NCBI GenBank assembly: GCA_007695225.1 | Contig: REED01000146.1 | Span: forward strand, 1-57,623 | DNA: 57,623 nt | Reading direction: 5' to 3' | Origin: Gemmatimonadales bacterium | GTDB taxonomy: Bacteria; Gemmatimonadota; Gemmatimonadetes; Longimicrobiales; Gaopeijiaceae | In this document: positions 1 to 9,185 of the stretch, in pieces | Position numbering within the stretch: the first letter of the stretch is position 1 | Layout of the letters: each line of letters begins with the position of its first letter | The notes under the pieces: model-generated | Told to the model about the DNA's origin: nothing | The model's database searches: none | The model's input: only the letters and a program-made list of their open reading frames with translations | Position numbers and translations under genes: made by a program

Positions 1-10
1 AGCTACGTCG

Positions 11-75
11 AGGGGAGCCAACGACCGAGGGGGCTCCCTGCCGCCCCAACCCGAAGGGAGAAGGGGGGTTGCGGC
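11..75. terminator. possible hairpin pair at the left edge, downstream of the TPR gene
   Basis: Two GC-rich hairpins lie one after the other. The first pairs positions 12-19 with 32-39. The second pairs 40-44 with 71-75 and 48-52 with 66-70, leaving a CCC bulge. They sit 115 nt or more beyond the stop of the minus-strand TPR gene and have no U-tract. I see no recognisable gene in 1-189. A weak call. Confidence 0.3.
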
Positions 76-189
76 CCTGGATCTTCGTTGGGCCGCTTCA
101 CCGATGCTACCGCATCGCTTTCAGCGACCCGCCTTGCCCAGGACCGCAAGACCCCTTCTCGGTGGTCCCTGTACTTCTTCAACACCCTT

Positions 190-1854
190 CTAGAAGCGTG
201 AGCTCCGGAGCCAGGTATCGGAGCGAACCCAGGATTCCCGGAGGCGACCCCGTACCTGGGCGGCCTCCTCCGTCCGGTCCTGGGCCTCCAGCGCCTGGGC
301 CAGACCCAGGAGGCTCCACCCGTTCCGGGGGTGCTTCTCCAGGTCCGCCTGGTAGACGGTCTCGGCAGCCGACGGGTCTCCCGCCTCCAGATGAAGGGCG
401 CCGAGCCAGTGCCGGGCGGAGAAGGGAAGGGGCTCCGGTTCGTCGTAGCGCAGCCCGTCCTCCAATTCCACCGCAACCTCCAGGGCGCGGATGGCCTGTG
501 CCGTCTGCCCCTCCTTCCGGTGGATCTCGCTCCTGAGGATTCCGCTCACCACCCCCAGAAGGTCCTCAGCCGTGTGTCCCCGGAACTGGGCGTCAGGGTG
601 GCTCCCCGCCGCCTCGTCCACCCGGGCCAGGTAGTGAGCCGCACTGTCGGGAGTCCCCTGATGGAGGTGGGCGTATCCCCGGCCAAAGTCCCACAGCCCC
701 CGGAAGACGGGGTTCTCCGGTGGATTGGCGAGAAGGAGGATCTCGTCGAATCGGCCGAATCGGAGCTTCGTGAGGACACGATAGAACTCTCCGTCCTCCA
801 CCAGCTTGGCATAGTCCTTGGCCGCCTGGATTGCGATGGCCCCCTGGCCGTCGTAGGAGGCGGAGAAGAGGAGCATGTGGAGGTTGTGGGTGGGGTAGAT
901 GGCGAACCCCTCTCCAAACTCCGCCCGCTGGTCGGAGTGCCACGCCTCCAGATTGGAGCGGGTGGCATCTCCCCACCGCCCCACCCGATTGTAGGTATGG
1001 GAGGGCATGTGGTTCATGTGGCTGGCGCCGGGGACGGTGTGGGTCAGGACATCGGCGCAGGCCTCCGCAAGGTCGGGGCGGATGGTGGACTCGGTGGCGT
1101 GGATGTAGAGATGGCAGGCTCCGGGGTGGGTGAGATCCCGGTCCAGCACCCCTCCCAGGACCCGGTGGATGAGGGCCACCGAGGGCTTCTCGATGTCCCA
1201 GTTGCCCCGCCGGGGTTCCAGGATCATGAGGGACTCGGCGTAGAGGGTCCCCACCTCGTGGTCGTTGGGGAACCGCGCATGGACGTCCGCCATGGCGTCG
1301 GCGTAGATGCTGTCCAGGGCGGCCCTCGTGGTAGGATCATGGGTGGGGGTGTAGCGCACCGCCATGGCCTCGATGAGGGCCTGCTCCACCGGGGTGGCCC
1401 GGTCCAGGAGGCCCATGGCCTCCTGGGTGGCCTCGTAGGCGCGGGGGGCATTCTCCCCCCGAAGGGCGCCGTTCAGGAAGGGTCCCCACGCCAGGGCCTC
1501 CCCCCAGAAACAGATGGCGCAAGAGGGGTCCCGCTTCTGGGCCTCGTGGAAGGAGCGGGCTGCGTCCACCGGTGCGAAGGAGTAGAAGAGCTGGAGCCCC
1601 TGGTCGAAGAAGGCCTGGGCCTCCGCATCCCGGGTGGTGATGGGGCGGGTGTAGGGCCCCATTACGCCCCGTTCATAGAGGGGGAAGGGCTCCAGGAGGA
1701 TCGCGGGGAGGGAATCCGGTGCCTCCGGATACGGTGCCGCCAACCCTGACGATGGGATCCGAGCTTCACCGGTCTCTGGTCCCATCACAAGGAACCCGAG
1801 GAGGACGAGACCGAGGCTGGAGACGGCGAGGCAGAAGGGGCGACAGCGGGACAT
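190..1854 (-). CDS. exported tetratricopeptide-repeat protein with conserved histidine motifs
   Basis: A 554-residue exported protein of unknown function. I start at the ATG at 1854 because it gives a normal signal peptide (MSRCRPF, a hydrophobic core, then a cleavage region near GEA). An upstream in-frame ATG at 1878 adds only eight residues. After the signal, helical TPR-like repeats run to the C-terminus. The central part carries HPGACHLYIHA (first His at residue 243) and HMPSH (first His at residue 282). The same two motifs, the same 39 residues apart, occur in the TPR gene at 53377-55032, so these are paralogues of one family. Conserved clustered His residues are unusual for a pure protein-interaction TPR and suggest metal binding, but that is inference. 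The gene is divergent from the PP2C gene, with 262 bp between them. A CVXC-like pair (CAIC) lies near residue 122. Confidence 0.8.
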   Translation of the reverse strand: MSRCRPFCLAVSSLGLVLLGFLVMGPETGEARIPSSGLAAPYPEAPDSLPAILLEPFPLYERGVMGPYTRPITTRDAEAQAFFDQGLQLFYSFAPVDAARSFHEAQKRDPSCAICFWGEALAWGPFLNGALRGENAPRAYEATQEAMGLLDRATPVEQALIEAMAVRYTPTHDPTTRAALDSIYADAMADVHARFPNDHEVGTLYAESLMILEPRRGNWDIEKPSVALIHRVLGGVLDRDLTHPGACHLYIHATESTIRPDLAEACADVLTHTVPGASHMNHMPSHTYNRVGRWGDATRSNLEAWHSDQRAEFGEGFAIYPTHNLHMLLFSASYDGQGAIAIQAAKDYAKLVEDGEFYRVLTKLRFGRFDEILLLANPPENPVFRGLWDFGRGYAHLHQGTPDSAAHYLARVDEAAGSHPDAQFRGHTAEDLLGVVSGILRSEIHRKEGQTAQAIRALEVAVELEDGLRYDEPEPLPFSARHWLGALHLEAGDPSAAETVYQADLEKHPRNGWSLLGLAQALEAQDRTEEAAQVRGRLRESWVRSDTWLRSSRF

Positions 1855-2116
1855 GAGGCCTCCGGAGGGGGAATCCACTTCAGGATGGGATGGATGAAGG
1901 GAAACGCTACCTACACAAGAATGCGTTCTTTCGGCGCATCAGACCAGTCCCATTCCCCTCCCGCCCCCGCCGAAGTCCGGGGGCGCCACCATCGATCACG
2001 AGCTTGCTGCCCGGACCCGCATCCGACACCTTGGCGGAGCGTTCACCCATTGTTCACCGTCCCAGACATTTCCGGGAGATCTCTCCGATGAGGCCTTCAC
2101 GCTGGAAAAGTTCCCG

Positions 2117-2977
2117 GTGAGGATCCGGGCCTGGGGCCGGACCGATGTAGGCCGTGTCCGAAATGAGAACCAGGACACCTTCCTGGTGGCGGACCTCTCG
2201 CTAAAGGAAGAGGGGGGAGGACTCCGTCTGGAGCCGGGCTCGGATCACCCCGGTGGTGACGGGGACCCGGTCTTTTCCCCGGGACCCCAGGGCGCCCTCC
2301 TCCTGGTGGCCGATGGAATGGGAGGGCCCGCCGGCGGCGGCCGAGCAAGCCGACTCACCCGGATGGCGGTGGCGAGTGCCATGAAGGGCGACGGAGGCCC
2401 CCGCACCCCCGAGGGGTTCGCGGCGGATCTCCGCCGGGCGGTGGAGGCGGCGAACCTTCGGGTGCGCCGAGAGGCCTCAGGGGATCCCAGGCTCACTGGA
2501 ATGGGGACCACCCTCACCCTGGCGGGACTCCTGGATGGACACCTTTTCCTGGCCCAGGTGGGGGACTCCAGGGCCTATCTCTTCCGGAACGGGGAGCTGG
2601 CACAGCTCACCCGGGATCAGTCCGTGGTGCAGGAGCTACTGGACCAGGGAGCCATCTCCGAGGCCCAGGCCCGGACCAGCCCCCAGCGGCACGTGCTCCT
2701 CCAGGCACTTGGGACCTCGGCGGAGGTGAGGCCCGTCCTCACCGCCCAGGAGCTAAGGCGAGGAGATCTCCTCCTCCTCTGCTCGGACGGTCTCTCCGGT
2801 CCCCTATCCGTCGACAAGATCTCCAGGATCCTGGAGAAGCCAGGGAGCCTCCAGGATCACTGCGCTGCCCTGGTGGATGCGGCCAACGCCGCCGGGGGCC
2901 AGGACAACATCACCGTGGTCCTGGCCAGCGTGGAAGGGGAGGACCTCCGGCCGCCTTCTGGGAGCGTGTCCGAGTAA
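2117..2977 (+). CDS. PP2C-family serine/threonine protein phosphatase
   Basis: A 286-residue soluble phosphatase of the bacterial PPM/PP2C group (Stp1/PppA/PrpC type), which removes phosphate from Ser/Thr of proteins using two metal ions. The metal-binding motifs are all present in order: RNENQD at about residues 15-20, DGMGG at 66-70, GMGTT, VGDSRAYL, LTRDQS, SDG with D224, and GGQDNIT with D263. The start is GTG at 2117, preceded by a modest GGAAAAG; the ATG at 2088 is in another frame. No Hanks-type kinase or forkhead-domain protein is adjacent, so its partner kinase is elsewhere. The last codons form the left arm of a 20-bp terminator hairpin. Confidence 0.93.
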   Translation: MRIRAWGRTDVGRVRNENQDTFLVADLSLKEEGGGLRLEPGSDHPGGDGDPVFSPGPQGALLLVADGMGGPAGGGRASRLTRMAVASAMKGDGGPRTPEGFAADLRRAVEAANLRVRREASGDPRLTGMGTTLTLAGLLDGHLFLAQVGDSRAYLFRNGELAQLTRDQSVVQELLDQGAISEAQARTSPQRHVLLQALGTSAEVRPVLTAQELRRGDLLLLCSDGLSGPLSVDKISRILEKPGSLQDHCAALVDAANAAGGQDNITVVLASVEGEDLRPPSGSVSE

Positions 2978-3011
2978 CGCGGCTCGCCCCATTACTCGGA
3001 CACGCTCCCAG
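2958..3011. terminator. 20-bp perfect hairpin overlapping the PP2C stop codon
   Basis: Positions 2958-2977 pair perfectly with 2992-3011 around a 14-nt loop, and the left arm contains the last codons and TAA of the phosphatase gene. There is no T-run on either side. The PP2C (+) and M20 (-) genes converge here, so one symmetrical hairpin can serve both. Confidence 0.7.
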
Positions 3012-3062
3012 GAGGTTCCTCGCGTCCAAAGGACCGTATCACCTGAGGGACCCACCTCCCCA

Positions 3063-4754
3063 TCAGACTCCCCCTCCTCCCAACTCCCGGAGCCGCTGGA
3101 GCTGGTCCGGACGTAGGGTGGGATACTCCACACCCAACTGCTCCAGATAGGTTTCGAAACGAGTCTCATCGTAGTAGAACTCCTGGAGCTGGGGCCGGAA
3201 CTCCTCCATGATCCCCCGGTTCAGGAAGGTGGCGGGCGGATCGTCGGGGCCGATCATGGGGACGTACTCCTGCTCCGCCGTCTGCTCCTCCCGGAAATAC
3301 CGCCAGGAATCCTCCACCAGGTCGGGGCGGAGGAAGAGTTCCAGCGCCGTCCGGGCCAGGACCCGGGCCCCGGCCACGCCTCCCTTGTGGGCGATGGGGG
3401 TAGCCATGGTGATGGCGTTGGACCAGTGGTGTCCCGGGAGGCCCGGGATGTTGGAGGGGAAGCGGAGCGTCACGGTGGGCACGTTCCAGGAGATGTCTCC
3501 GATGTCGTCCGAACCCCCGCTCCTGGGCTCCTCCGGTGGGGTTCCGATGGCGTCCAGTTCGGTGGCCAGACCGTCCGGGTCGCTCCCCACCTCGAGCTGC
3601 ACCGCCTTGGCCAGCATCTGGTCCTCCTCACTCCACTCCGGAAGACCCACATCCTGGATGTGCCGATGCATGGCCTCGGCGATGGGGCGGTTGAAGTGCC
3701 GGGGCGCGGCGGTGCCCAGGATCCGGTACTCCATCTCGGTATCGGTCATGAGGGTGGCGCCCTCCGCCGTGCGGATGGCCTTGTCGAAATTCTCCCGGAT
3801 CCCGTCGAAGTGGATTTCCCGGATGTAGTACCAGACCGCAGCCCGGGAGGGGACCACGTTGGGCTGGTCGCCCCCGTCGGTGATGACGTAGTGGGAGCGC
3901 TCCAGGGGGCGAAGGTGCTCCCGCCGGAAATTCCACCCCGCGTTCATGAGTTCCACCGCGTCCAGGGCGCTTCTCCCCCGCCAGGGGGCCCCGGCGGAGT
4001 GGGCGGCCTCTCCGTGGAAGATGAACTCCACCGAGACCAGCCCCGTCCCGTTGGCGTGCCCCCAGCTCACCCCCATGTTGTTGCCGACGTGGGTGAAAAG
4101 GGCGATGTCCACGTCATCGAAATACCCCTCCCGGACAAACCAGGCCTTTGCCGCCACCAGCTCCTCCGCCACCCCGGGCCAGAGGACGAGGGTTCCGGGG
4201 ATTCCCTCCCGCTCCATGACCTCCTTCAGGGCCAGGGCCGCCACGATGTTCACCGCCTTGCCGGAGTTGTGCCCCTCCCCGTGCCCGGGGGCTCCCTCCA
4301 CCAGGGGGTCGTGGTAGGCCACCCCCGGGCGCTGACTGGACTTGGGGATCCCGTCCACGTCACTCCCGAAGGAGATGACCGGACTCCCTGACCCCCAGGT
4401 GGCCCACCATGCAGTGGGGATGTCGGCGATCCCCTCTTCCACCTCAAACCCGTGCTCCCTGAGAAGGGGCACCAGGTAGTTGAAGGTCTCCACCTCCTGG
4501 AAACCGAGCTCGGAGAAGGAGAAGAGCTTGTCGATGATCTCCTGGACCAGCTTGGCCCGGGCCTCAACCCCCTCCTCCACCTGCGGAAGGAGGGTGGCAA
4601 GCCGCTGGGACGGGTCCTCCTGGGCTGATACGGACACGGGCGGCGTGAACACGAGCCCCACGACCAGCAGCGTCAATGGCAGGACGGAGAGGAAAAAGCG
4701 GTTCCGGGAGGCTCGGGGCGGACGGCGCGGCGGGGAGGAGGACGGAAGGGGCAT
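3063..4754 (-). CDS. exported M20-family amidohydrolase/peptidase (AbgB-like)
   Basis: A 563-residue zinc amidohydrolase of the M20D/AbgB group, which cleaves amide bonds of acyl-amino acids or small peptides. From the ATG at 4754 the N-terminus is basic, then a hydrophobic segment (FFLSVLPLTLLVVGLVF) ends at SVSAQ, so the enzyme is exported. Family landmarks: SFGSDVDGIP (metal Asp), GHGEGHNSG where homologues have GHxCGHH, VAEE (catalytic Glu pair), and a dimerisation domain beginning near FHGEAAHSA. The segment GGSDDIGDISWNVPT near the C-terminus also fits the family. GGAG lies 10 nt upstream of 4754; an in-frame ATG at 4850 would prepend 32 low-complexity residues. Divergent from the M14 peptidase, suggesting linked peptide breakdown. 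The substrate cannot be read from sequence. Confidence 0.88.
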   Translation of the reverse strand: MPLPSSSPPRRPPRASRNRFFLSVLPLTLLVVGLVFTPPVSVSAQEDPSQRLATLLPQVEEGVEARAKLVQEIIDKLFSFSELGFQEVETFNYLVPLLREHGFEVEEGIADIPTAWWATWGSGSPVISFGSDVDGIPKSSQRPGVAYHDPLVEGAPGHGEGHNSGKAVNIVAALALKEVMEREGIPGTLVLWPGVAEELVAAKAWFVREGYFDDVDIALFTHVGNNMGVSWGHANGTGLVSVEFIFHGEAAHSAGAPWRGRSALDAVELMNAGWNFRREHLRPLERSHYVITDGGDQPNVVPSRAAVWYYIREIHFDGIRENFDKAIRTAEGATLMTDTEMEYRILGTAAPRHFNRPIAEAMHRHIQDVGLPEWSEEDQMLAKAVQLEVGSDPDGLATELDAIGTPPEEPRSGGSDDIGDISWNVPTVTLRFPSNIPGLPGHHWSNAITMATPIAHKGGVAGARVLARTALELFLRPDLVEDSWRYFREEQTAEQEYVPMIGPDDPPATFLNRGIMEEFRPQLQEFYYDETRFETYLEQLGVEYPTLRPDQLQRLRELGGGGV

Positions 4755-4958
4755 CGATGGCTCCAGGGCTCGGGAGGGAACTTCCACGACCGCTGCACTC
4801 TTATCGTTGCATCGGTCCTCCCACAAGGCTTCCGTGCTCTCCGCTCCCACCTCCTAGAGACCCCACGCCGGGACCGGGAGGCTCCTGGCCGGCAGCGGGT
4901 CTGCGTAGGACATGCCGTCGCGATGCGTGGGAGATGCGGTGGGGGACACCGGCCCGGG

Positions 4959-4987
4959 TGGACCGACCCCCTTCCGAACCCTATGAT
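4959..4987 (+). promoter_or_regulatory. candidate sigma70-type promoter for the M14 peptidase gene
   Basis: TGGACC at 4959-4964 and TATGAT at 4982-4987 are separated by 17 nt. Transcription would start near 4994, giving a leader of about 60 nt before the ATG at 5053. Pattern match only. Confidence 0.4.
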
Positions 4988-5052
4988 CCCAGGTATCCCA
5001 AACTCGCTCTGAACCCGCGTACCCGCCCCGAGCCGTCCCGTTGGAGGGAGCC

Positions 5053-7956
5053 ATGCTTCGTCGTTCCGTATTGCCACGTCGGCCCACCGACCGCGTAGCC
5101 ATGCTCCCGTGGACCTTCGTGGTCCTGCACCTCCTGGTTTTCGCACCCGGTCTTGGAGCCCAGGCGGTCACTCAGGGGGCTGAGGCCGAGGCACCTGTTC
5201 CACAGAGCTTTGATTGGCACCAGGACCGGGCCATTCCGCCCATCACCCCCTGGGGGCAGCCCGTGGACGTGGAGGCGACCCGGCTCATTCTCTCCTGGAC
5301 CACAGGGGAGGAGTTCACCAACCCCCTGGTGGATCATCTTCCGCTCCAGGAGGGCGTGATCTCCCCCATGGAGCACTTTGGCTATCCCATGGGGATGCCA
5401 GGCGTCCTGCACACCAGCAGTGAGTTCTACGCCTGGTACGAGGCTCTTTCCGCGTCCTCGCCCCGGGTGGAGATGGAGTACCTGAACGAAACGGAGGAGG
5501 GGCGGCGTTTCGCGCTGGTGAAGGTGGGTTCGGAGGAGAACCTTGCACGCCTGGAAGAGATCCGGGAGGCATACCACCGCCTCACCGATCCCCGGATCAC
5601 CGCCGAATCGGAGATGGAGGAGCTGATCCGGGACCTGCCGGCCATCTACACGGTGTTCTCGGGCCTCCATTCCCCTGAGACCGGGCACCCCGAGGTCACG
5701 GCGGAACTGGCGTGGCGGGTCGCGGTGTCGGACCACCCCATGATCCGGGAGATCCGGGACAACGCCATTCTCTTCATCGTCCCCGTAACCGACCCCGACG
5801 GCCGGGACCGGGTGGTGGAGTGGTACCGGCTCCACGAGACGGAAACCTACCGCATGGAGGACCGAAAGCCCGGCCCCCCCTTCTGGGGCCAGTACATCCG
5901 CCATGACAACAACCGGGACGGCTTCCAGAAGAGCCTGGCCCTCTCCAGGCAGGTGGTGGAACTCTTCGAACACTGGAAGTACCCGGTGGGGCTGGACCTC
6001 CACGAATCGGTCCCCTTCCTCTATGTGTCCACCGGGACCGGACCCTACAACCCCAATATCGACGCCATCACGCGCCATGAATGGCAGTGGATCGCCCACC
6101 ACGAAGTAACGCAGCTCACCGCCCAGGGAATGCCCGGTGTCTGGACCCACGATTTCTTCGATGGGTGGAACCCGGGGTACATGGTCTTCGCGCTGAACAA
6201 CCGGAACGCCAACGGCCGGTTCTACGAGACCTTCGGAAACTCGGTCCCCACCACCATGGAACGGACGGTTGGGGGAAATCGGACCTCGGTGGAGTGGTTC
6301 CGGGCGAACCCCCCCTACGCCGAGGTGACCTGGTCCATCCGGAACAACATCAACTACGCCCAGTCCGGCGTCCTCCATTCCGTCCACCTGGTGGCCCGAA
6401 ACCGGGACGAGGTGCTCCGGAACTACTGGCGGAAGAATCGGAACGCCGTGGAAAGGGGTCGGACCCAGCCCCCCCATGCCTGGGTGGTTCCGACGGAGCA
6501 GCTCCGGAAGGCGGACGCCACCCACATGTTGAACCTCCTCCGTTCCCACGGGGTGGAGATCCACCGAGCCGAGGCGGAGATGACCTTCGGCGAGGGAGAT
6601 GAGGGCATTTCCCTGCGCCCCGGGGACTTCATCATCCGGGCGGATCAGCCCTACGGCCCCTACGTCCGGAACCTCATGGAGGTCCAGCACTTTCCCGAGG
6701 ACGCCCCGCGTCCCTACGACGACGTGGCCTGGACCTTTCCCCTCCTCTACAACATCGAGGTCCTGGAGGTGGAGAATCGCGAGATCCTGGAGGGTGCCAT
6801 GACCCCGGTCATCGATCCGGTGTCCATTCCCGGTCGGGTTCGGGATCTCTCCGGGCGAACCGCCGCCGCATGGTGGGCCGTGCGCTACGAAGCGTCAGCG
6901 CATGGGCTCCAGGCCCGGTGGGAGCTCGGGGCGGACCGGCCCGTCTACGCCCTTCGGGAGGCCCTGGAGAGGGACGAGGTCGACTTCGGAGCCGGAAGTT
7001 GGCTCCTTCCCCTGGCGGACTTCCCCGAGGATGAGGTTTCGGCCTGGGCGGAGCGCTGGGGGCTCGAGGTGGCCGCAGTGTCGGAAGAGGCGGTTGAGGG
7101 ACTCCAGCGCCGGCGCCAGACCCTTCCTCGGATCGCGCTCCTGCACACCTGGCAGAACACGCAGGACGACGGCGCCATCCGCTTCGCATTCGATACCATG
7201 GAGATCCCCTATGCCTATCTCCCGGAAGACCGCCTTCGGGAGGGGGATCTCCGGAGCCGGTTCGATGTCATCCTCTTCCCCGAACAGGGACGTAACGCCG
7301 GGGCCCGCCAGATCTTCGAGGGGCTGGACCCGAAGGATGGACCCCTCCCCTGGGAGCCCCATCCCGATTTCCCCAGCCTGGGGATGCACTCCTCCACCCC
7401 GGACATGACGGGAGGGATGGGATACGAGGGATTGGCCGCCCTTCGGGACTTCGTTCAAACCGGGGGAACCCTCATCGCTCTGGGCTCCGCCTCCACCGTC
7501 CCGGTGGAGTTCGGGATGGTACGGGGCGTCTCGATCCGGGATCCGGGTGGGCTCTTCAGCCCAGGATCCATCGTCCGGGGGGAGGCGGTCCAGGCCCAGC
7601 ACCCGATCCTCTGGGGGTATGCTGCGGAATTCCCCGTCTTCGATCGGTTTGGTCCCTACCTCTCCGTCGCCCAGGACCAACGGGAGAACGTGATCCTCCG
7701 CTACGCCCCGGCGGACCGTGTCTTCATGAGCGGACTGGTCTTGGAGCGCCAGGGCCTGGGGGGTCACCCGGCCGTGGTCTCGGTTCCCATGGGTCAGGGG
7801 AACATCGTCCTCTTCGGGATCCGGACCCTGCACAGGAACCAGACCCGGGGCTCCTTCGCCCTGGCCTGGAACGCGGTGCTGAACTGGGATGGGCTGGAGA
7901 TGGCTCCGACACCCGCCACGGCGGCGGCGGACGCCGCTTCAGGTGAGGAACCCTGA
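5053..7956 (+). CDS. exported M14-family zinc carboxypeptidase-like peptidase (large form)
   Basis: A 967-residue exported metallopeptidase. The ATG at 5053 has GGAGG five bases upstream. The TTG at 5041, just before this Shine-Dalgarno, is not a plausible start. A signal sequence ends near GLGAQA. The M14 zinc motif HSPE is at H206-E209, followed by the PVTDPDGRDR segment typical of M14, a HDNNRDG segment and LDLHES with H317. The second half (about residues 600-967) is a glutamine-amidotransferase-like or beta-rich region found in large M14 members of environmental bacteria; I assign it no activity. The gene at 24376-26757 has the same order of motifs, so the window holds two exported M14 enzymes. 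Likely role: periplasmic or surface peptide breakdown. Confidence 0.88.
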   Translation: MLRRSVLPRRPTDRVAMLPWTFVVLHLLVFAPGLGAQAVTQGAEAEAPVPQSFDWHQDRAIPPITPWGQPVDVEATRLILSWTTGEEFTNPLVDHLPLQEGVISPMEHFGYPMGMPGVLHTSSEFYAWYEALSASSPRVEMEYLNETEEGRRFALVKVGSEENLARLEEIREAYHRLTDPRITAESEMEELIRDLPAIYTVFSGLHSPETGHPEVTAELAWRVAVSDHPMIREIRDNAILFIVPVTDPDGRDRVVEWYRLHETETYRMEDRKPGPPFWGQYIRHDNNRDGFQKSLALSRQVVELFEHWKYPVGLDLHESVPFLYVSTGTGPYNPNIDAITRHEWQWIAHHEVTQLTAQGMPGVWTHDFFDGWNPGYMVFALNNRNANGRFYETFGNSVPTTMERTVGGNRTSVEWFRANPPYAEVTWSIRNNINYAQSGVLHSVHLVARNRDEVLRNYWRKNRNAVERGRTQPPHAWVVPTEQLRKADATHMLNLLRSHGVEIHRAEAEMTFGEGDEGISLRPGDFIIRADQPYGPYVRNLMEVQHFPEDAPRPYDDVAWTFPLLYNIEVLEVENREILEGAMTPVIDPVSIPGRVRDLSGRTAAAWWAVRYEASAHGLQARWELGADRPVYALREALERDEVDFGAGSWLLPLADFPEDEVSAWAERWGLEVAAVSEEAVEGLQRRRQTLPRIALLHTWQNTQDDGAIRFAFDTMEIPYAYLPEDRLREGDLRSRFDVILFPEQGRNAGARQIFEGLDPKDGPLPWEPHPDFPSLGMHSSTPDMTGGMGYEGLAALRDFVQTGGTLIALGSASTVPVEFGMVRGVSIRDPGGLFSPGSIVRGEAVQAQHPILWGYAAEFPVFDRFGPYLSVAQDQRENVILRYAPADRVFMSGLVLERQGLGGHPAVVSVPMGQGNIVLFGIRTLHRNQTRGSFALAWNAVLNWDGLEMAPTPATAAADAASGEEP

Positions 7957-8002
7957 GCGGGGATTCCGTCCGGGGAGGGCGTTGCGCCCGTGCGTCCGGA
8001 AG

Positions 8003-8037
8003 TTCGGAGACCGAAGGCCCTGACGACGAAGTCAGGG
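8003..8037. other. two short perfect hairpins between the M14 gene and proB
   Basis: TTCGG-AGA-CCGAA at 8003-8015 and CCCTGAC-GACGAA-GTCAGGG at 8018-8037 stand side by side, 47-81 nt after the M14 stop and 27 nt before the proB ATG. They may end M14 transcription or shape the proB leader. There is no U-tract. Confidence 0.4.
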
Positions 8038-8063
8038 GCAGCTCGAGCAGGGAAACACCTCCG

Positions 8064-9185
8064 ATGCTGACCCGGGCCCCCCGAGTGGTGGTGAAGGTGG
8101 GGTCCTCCCTCGTGGTCAGCCAGGGAAGGATTCGGCGGCGCTGGCTCGATGCCCTGGCCCGGGACGTGGCGGAACTCCGTGAGGGGGGACAGGCCGTGGC
8201 CATCGTCAGTTCGGGTGCCGTGGGGCTGGGCCTCCAGGCCATGGAGCACCGGATCAGTGAGCTGGCCCATCGGCAGGCCGCTGCTGCCGTGGGCCAGATC
8301 CGGTTGAGCCAGGCATATCGCGAGGCATTCGCCCGCCATGGCATGGTTACCGCCCAGGTCCTGGTCACCCCTCAGGACACGGAGGACCGTCAGCGACATC
8401 TCAACGCCAGAGGAACCCTGGAGGCCCTCCTGGAGCGGGGGATCGTCCCCGTCATCAATGAGAACGACACGGTGGCCACCGACGAGATCAAATTCGGGGA
8501 CAACGACCGACTCGCGGCCCGGGTGGCCCAGCTCATCAGCGCCGACCTGGTGGTTCTCCTCTCGGATGTGGATGGCCTCTACGACGCGGACCCCCGCCGC
8601 TCGGAAGCGGCCCAGCACATTCCCACCGTCCGGACCATCACCCCGGCCGTGGAAGCCATGGCCGGGGGGACCGGGACCTCGCTGGGAACCGGGGGAATGG
8701 CCTCGAAGGTGGCCGCAGCCCGAATCGCCCTGGGCGCGGGGGCCCACCTGGCCATCGCGTCGGGGGTGGCCGTGGGCTCGTTGGGGGCCCTGAAGCGGGG
8801 CGGGCGGGCCACCTGGTTCATCCCCTCCGTCGAGCCTCTCACGGCCCGCAAGGCTTGGATCGCGGCGACGGTGCGGCCCAGGGGAAAGGTGGTGGCGGAC
8901 ACGGGAGCGATCCGTGCGGTCCGGCAAGGGCGAAGCCTCCTGGCCGTGGGCGTGCGAGCTGTCGAAGGGGTCTTCCGCCGGGGAGACCCCGTCCGCCTTG
9001 TAGGAGAACAGGGAGAGGATGCCGGAGTGGGGCTGGTGAACTACGATTCAGGGGAGGCGGCCCGCATCGCCGGGCACCGCTCGGACCGGCTCACCGAACT
9101 CCTGGGGTATGAAGGCCCGGACGTCCTGATCCACCGGGACAACCTGGCCCTTACCTCCCGCGAGAAAGGAGAGACCCGATCATGA
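8064..9185 (+). CDS. proB: glutamate 5-kinase
   Basis: The 373-residue ProB phosphorylates the gamma-carboxyl of glutamate with ATP, the first step of proline synthesis. The amino-acid kinase domain opens with VVVKVGSSLV and contains the IVSSGAVGLG substrate loop, INENDTVATDEIKFGDND and LLSDVDGLYDADP. GTGGMASKVAAA closes the nucleotide site. The last 100 or so residues form a PUA domain (FRRGDPVRLVGEQG), as in the long ProB form. Proline feedback on ProB is known for the family. The stop overlaps the proA start as ATGA, so the two are translationally coupled. First gene of a proB-proA-aminotransferase operon. Confidence 0.96.
   Translation: MLTRAPRVVVKVGSSLVVSQGRIRRRWLDALARDVAELREGGQAVAIVSSGAVGLGLQAMEHRISELAHRQAAAAVGQIRLSQAYREAFARHGMVTAQVLVTPQDTEDRQRHLNARGTLEALLERGIVPVINENDTVATDEIKFGDNDRLAARVAQLISADLVVLLSDVDGLYDADPRRSEAAQHIPTVRTITPAVEAMAGGTGTSLGTGGMASKVAAARIALGAGAHLAIASGVAVGSLGALKRGGRATWFIPSVEPLTARKAWIAATVRPRGKVVADTGAIRAVRQGRSLLAVGVRAVEGVFRRGDPVRLVGEQGEDAGVGLVNYDSGEAARIAGHRSDRLTELLGYEGPDVLIHRDNLALTSREKGETRS

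Noticed and set aside
4981-6690. 569-codon open frame antisense to the M14 peptidase
   Set aside because: Codon composition is a mirror of the real gene. No family motif or ribosome site.
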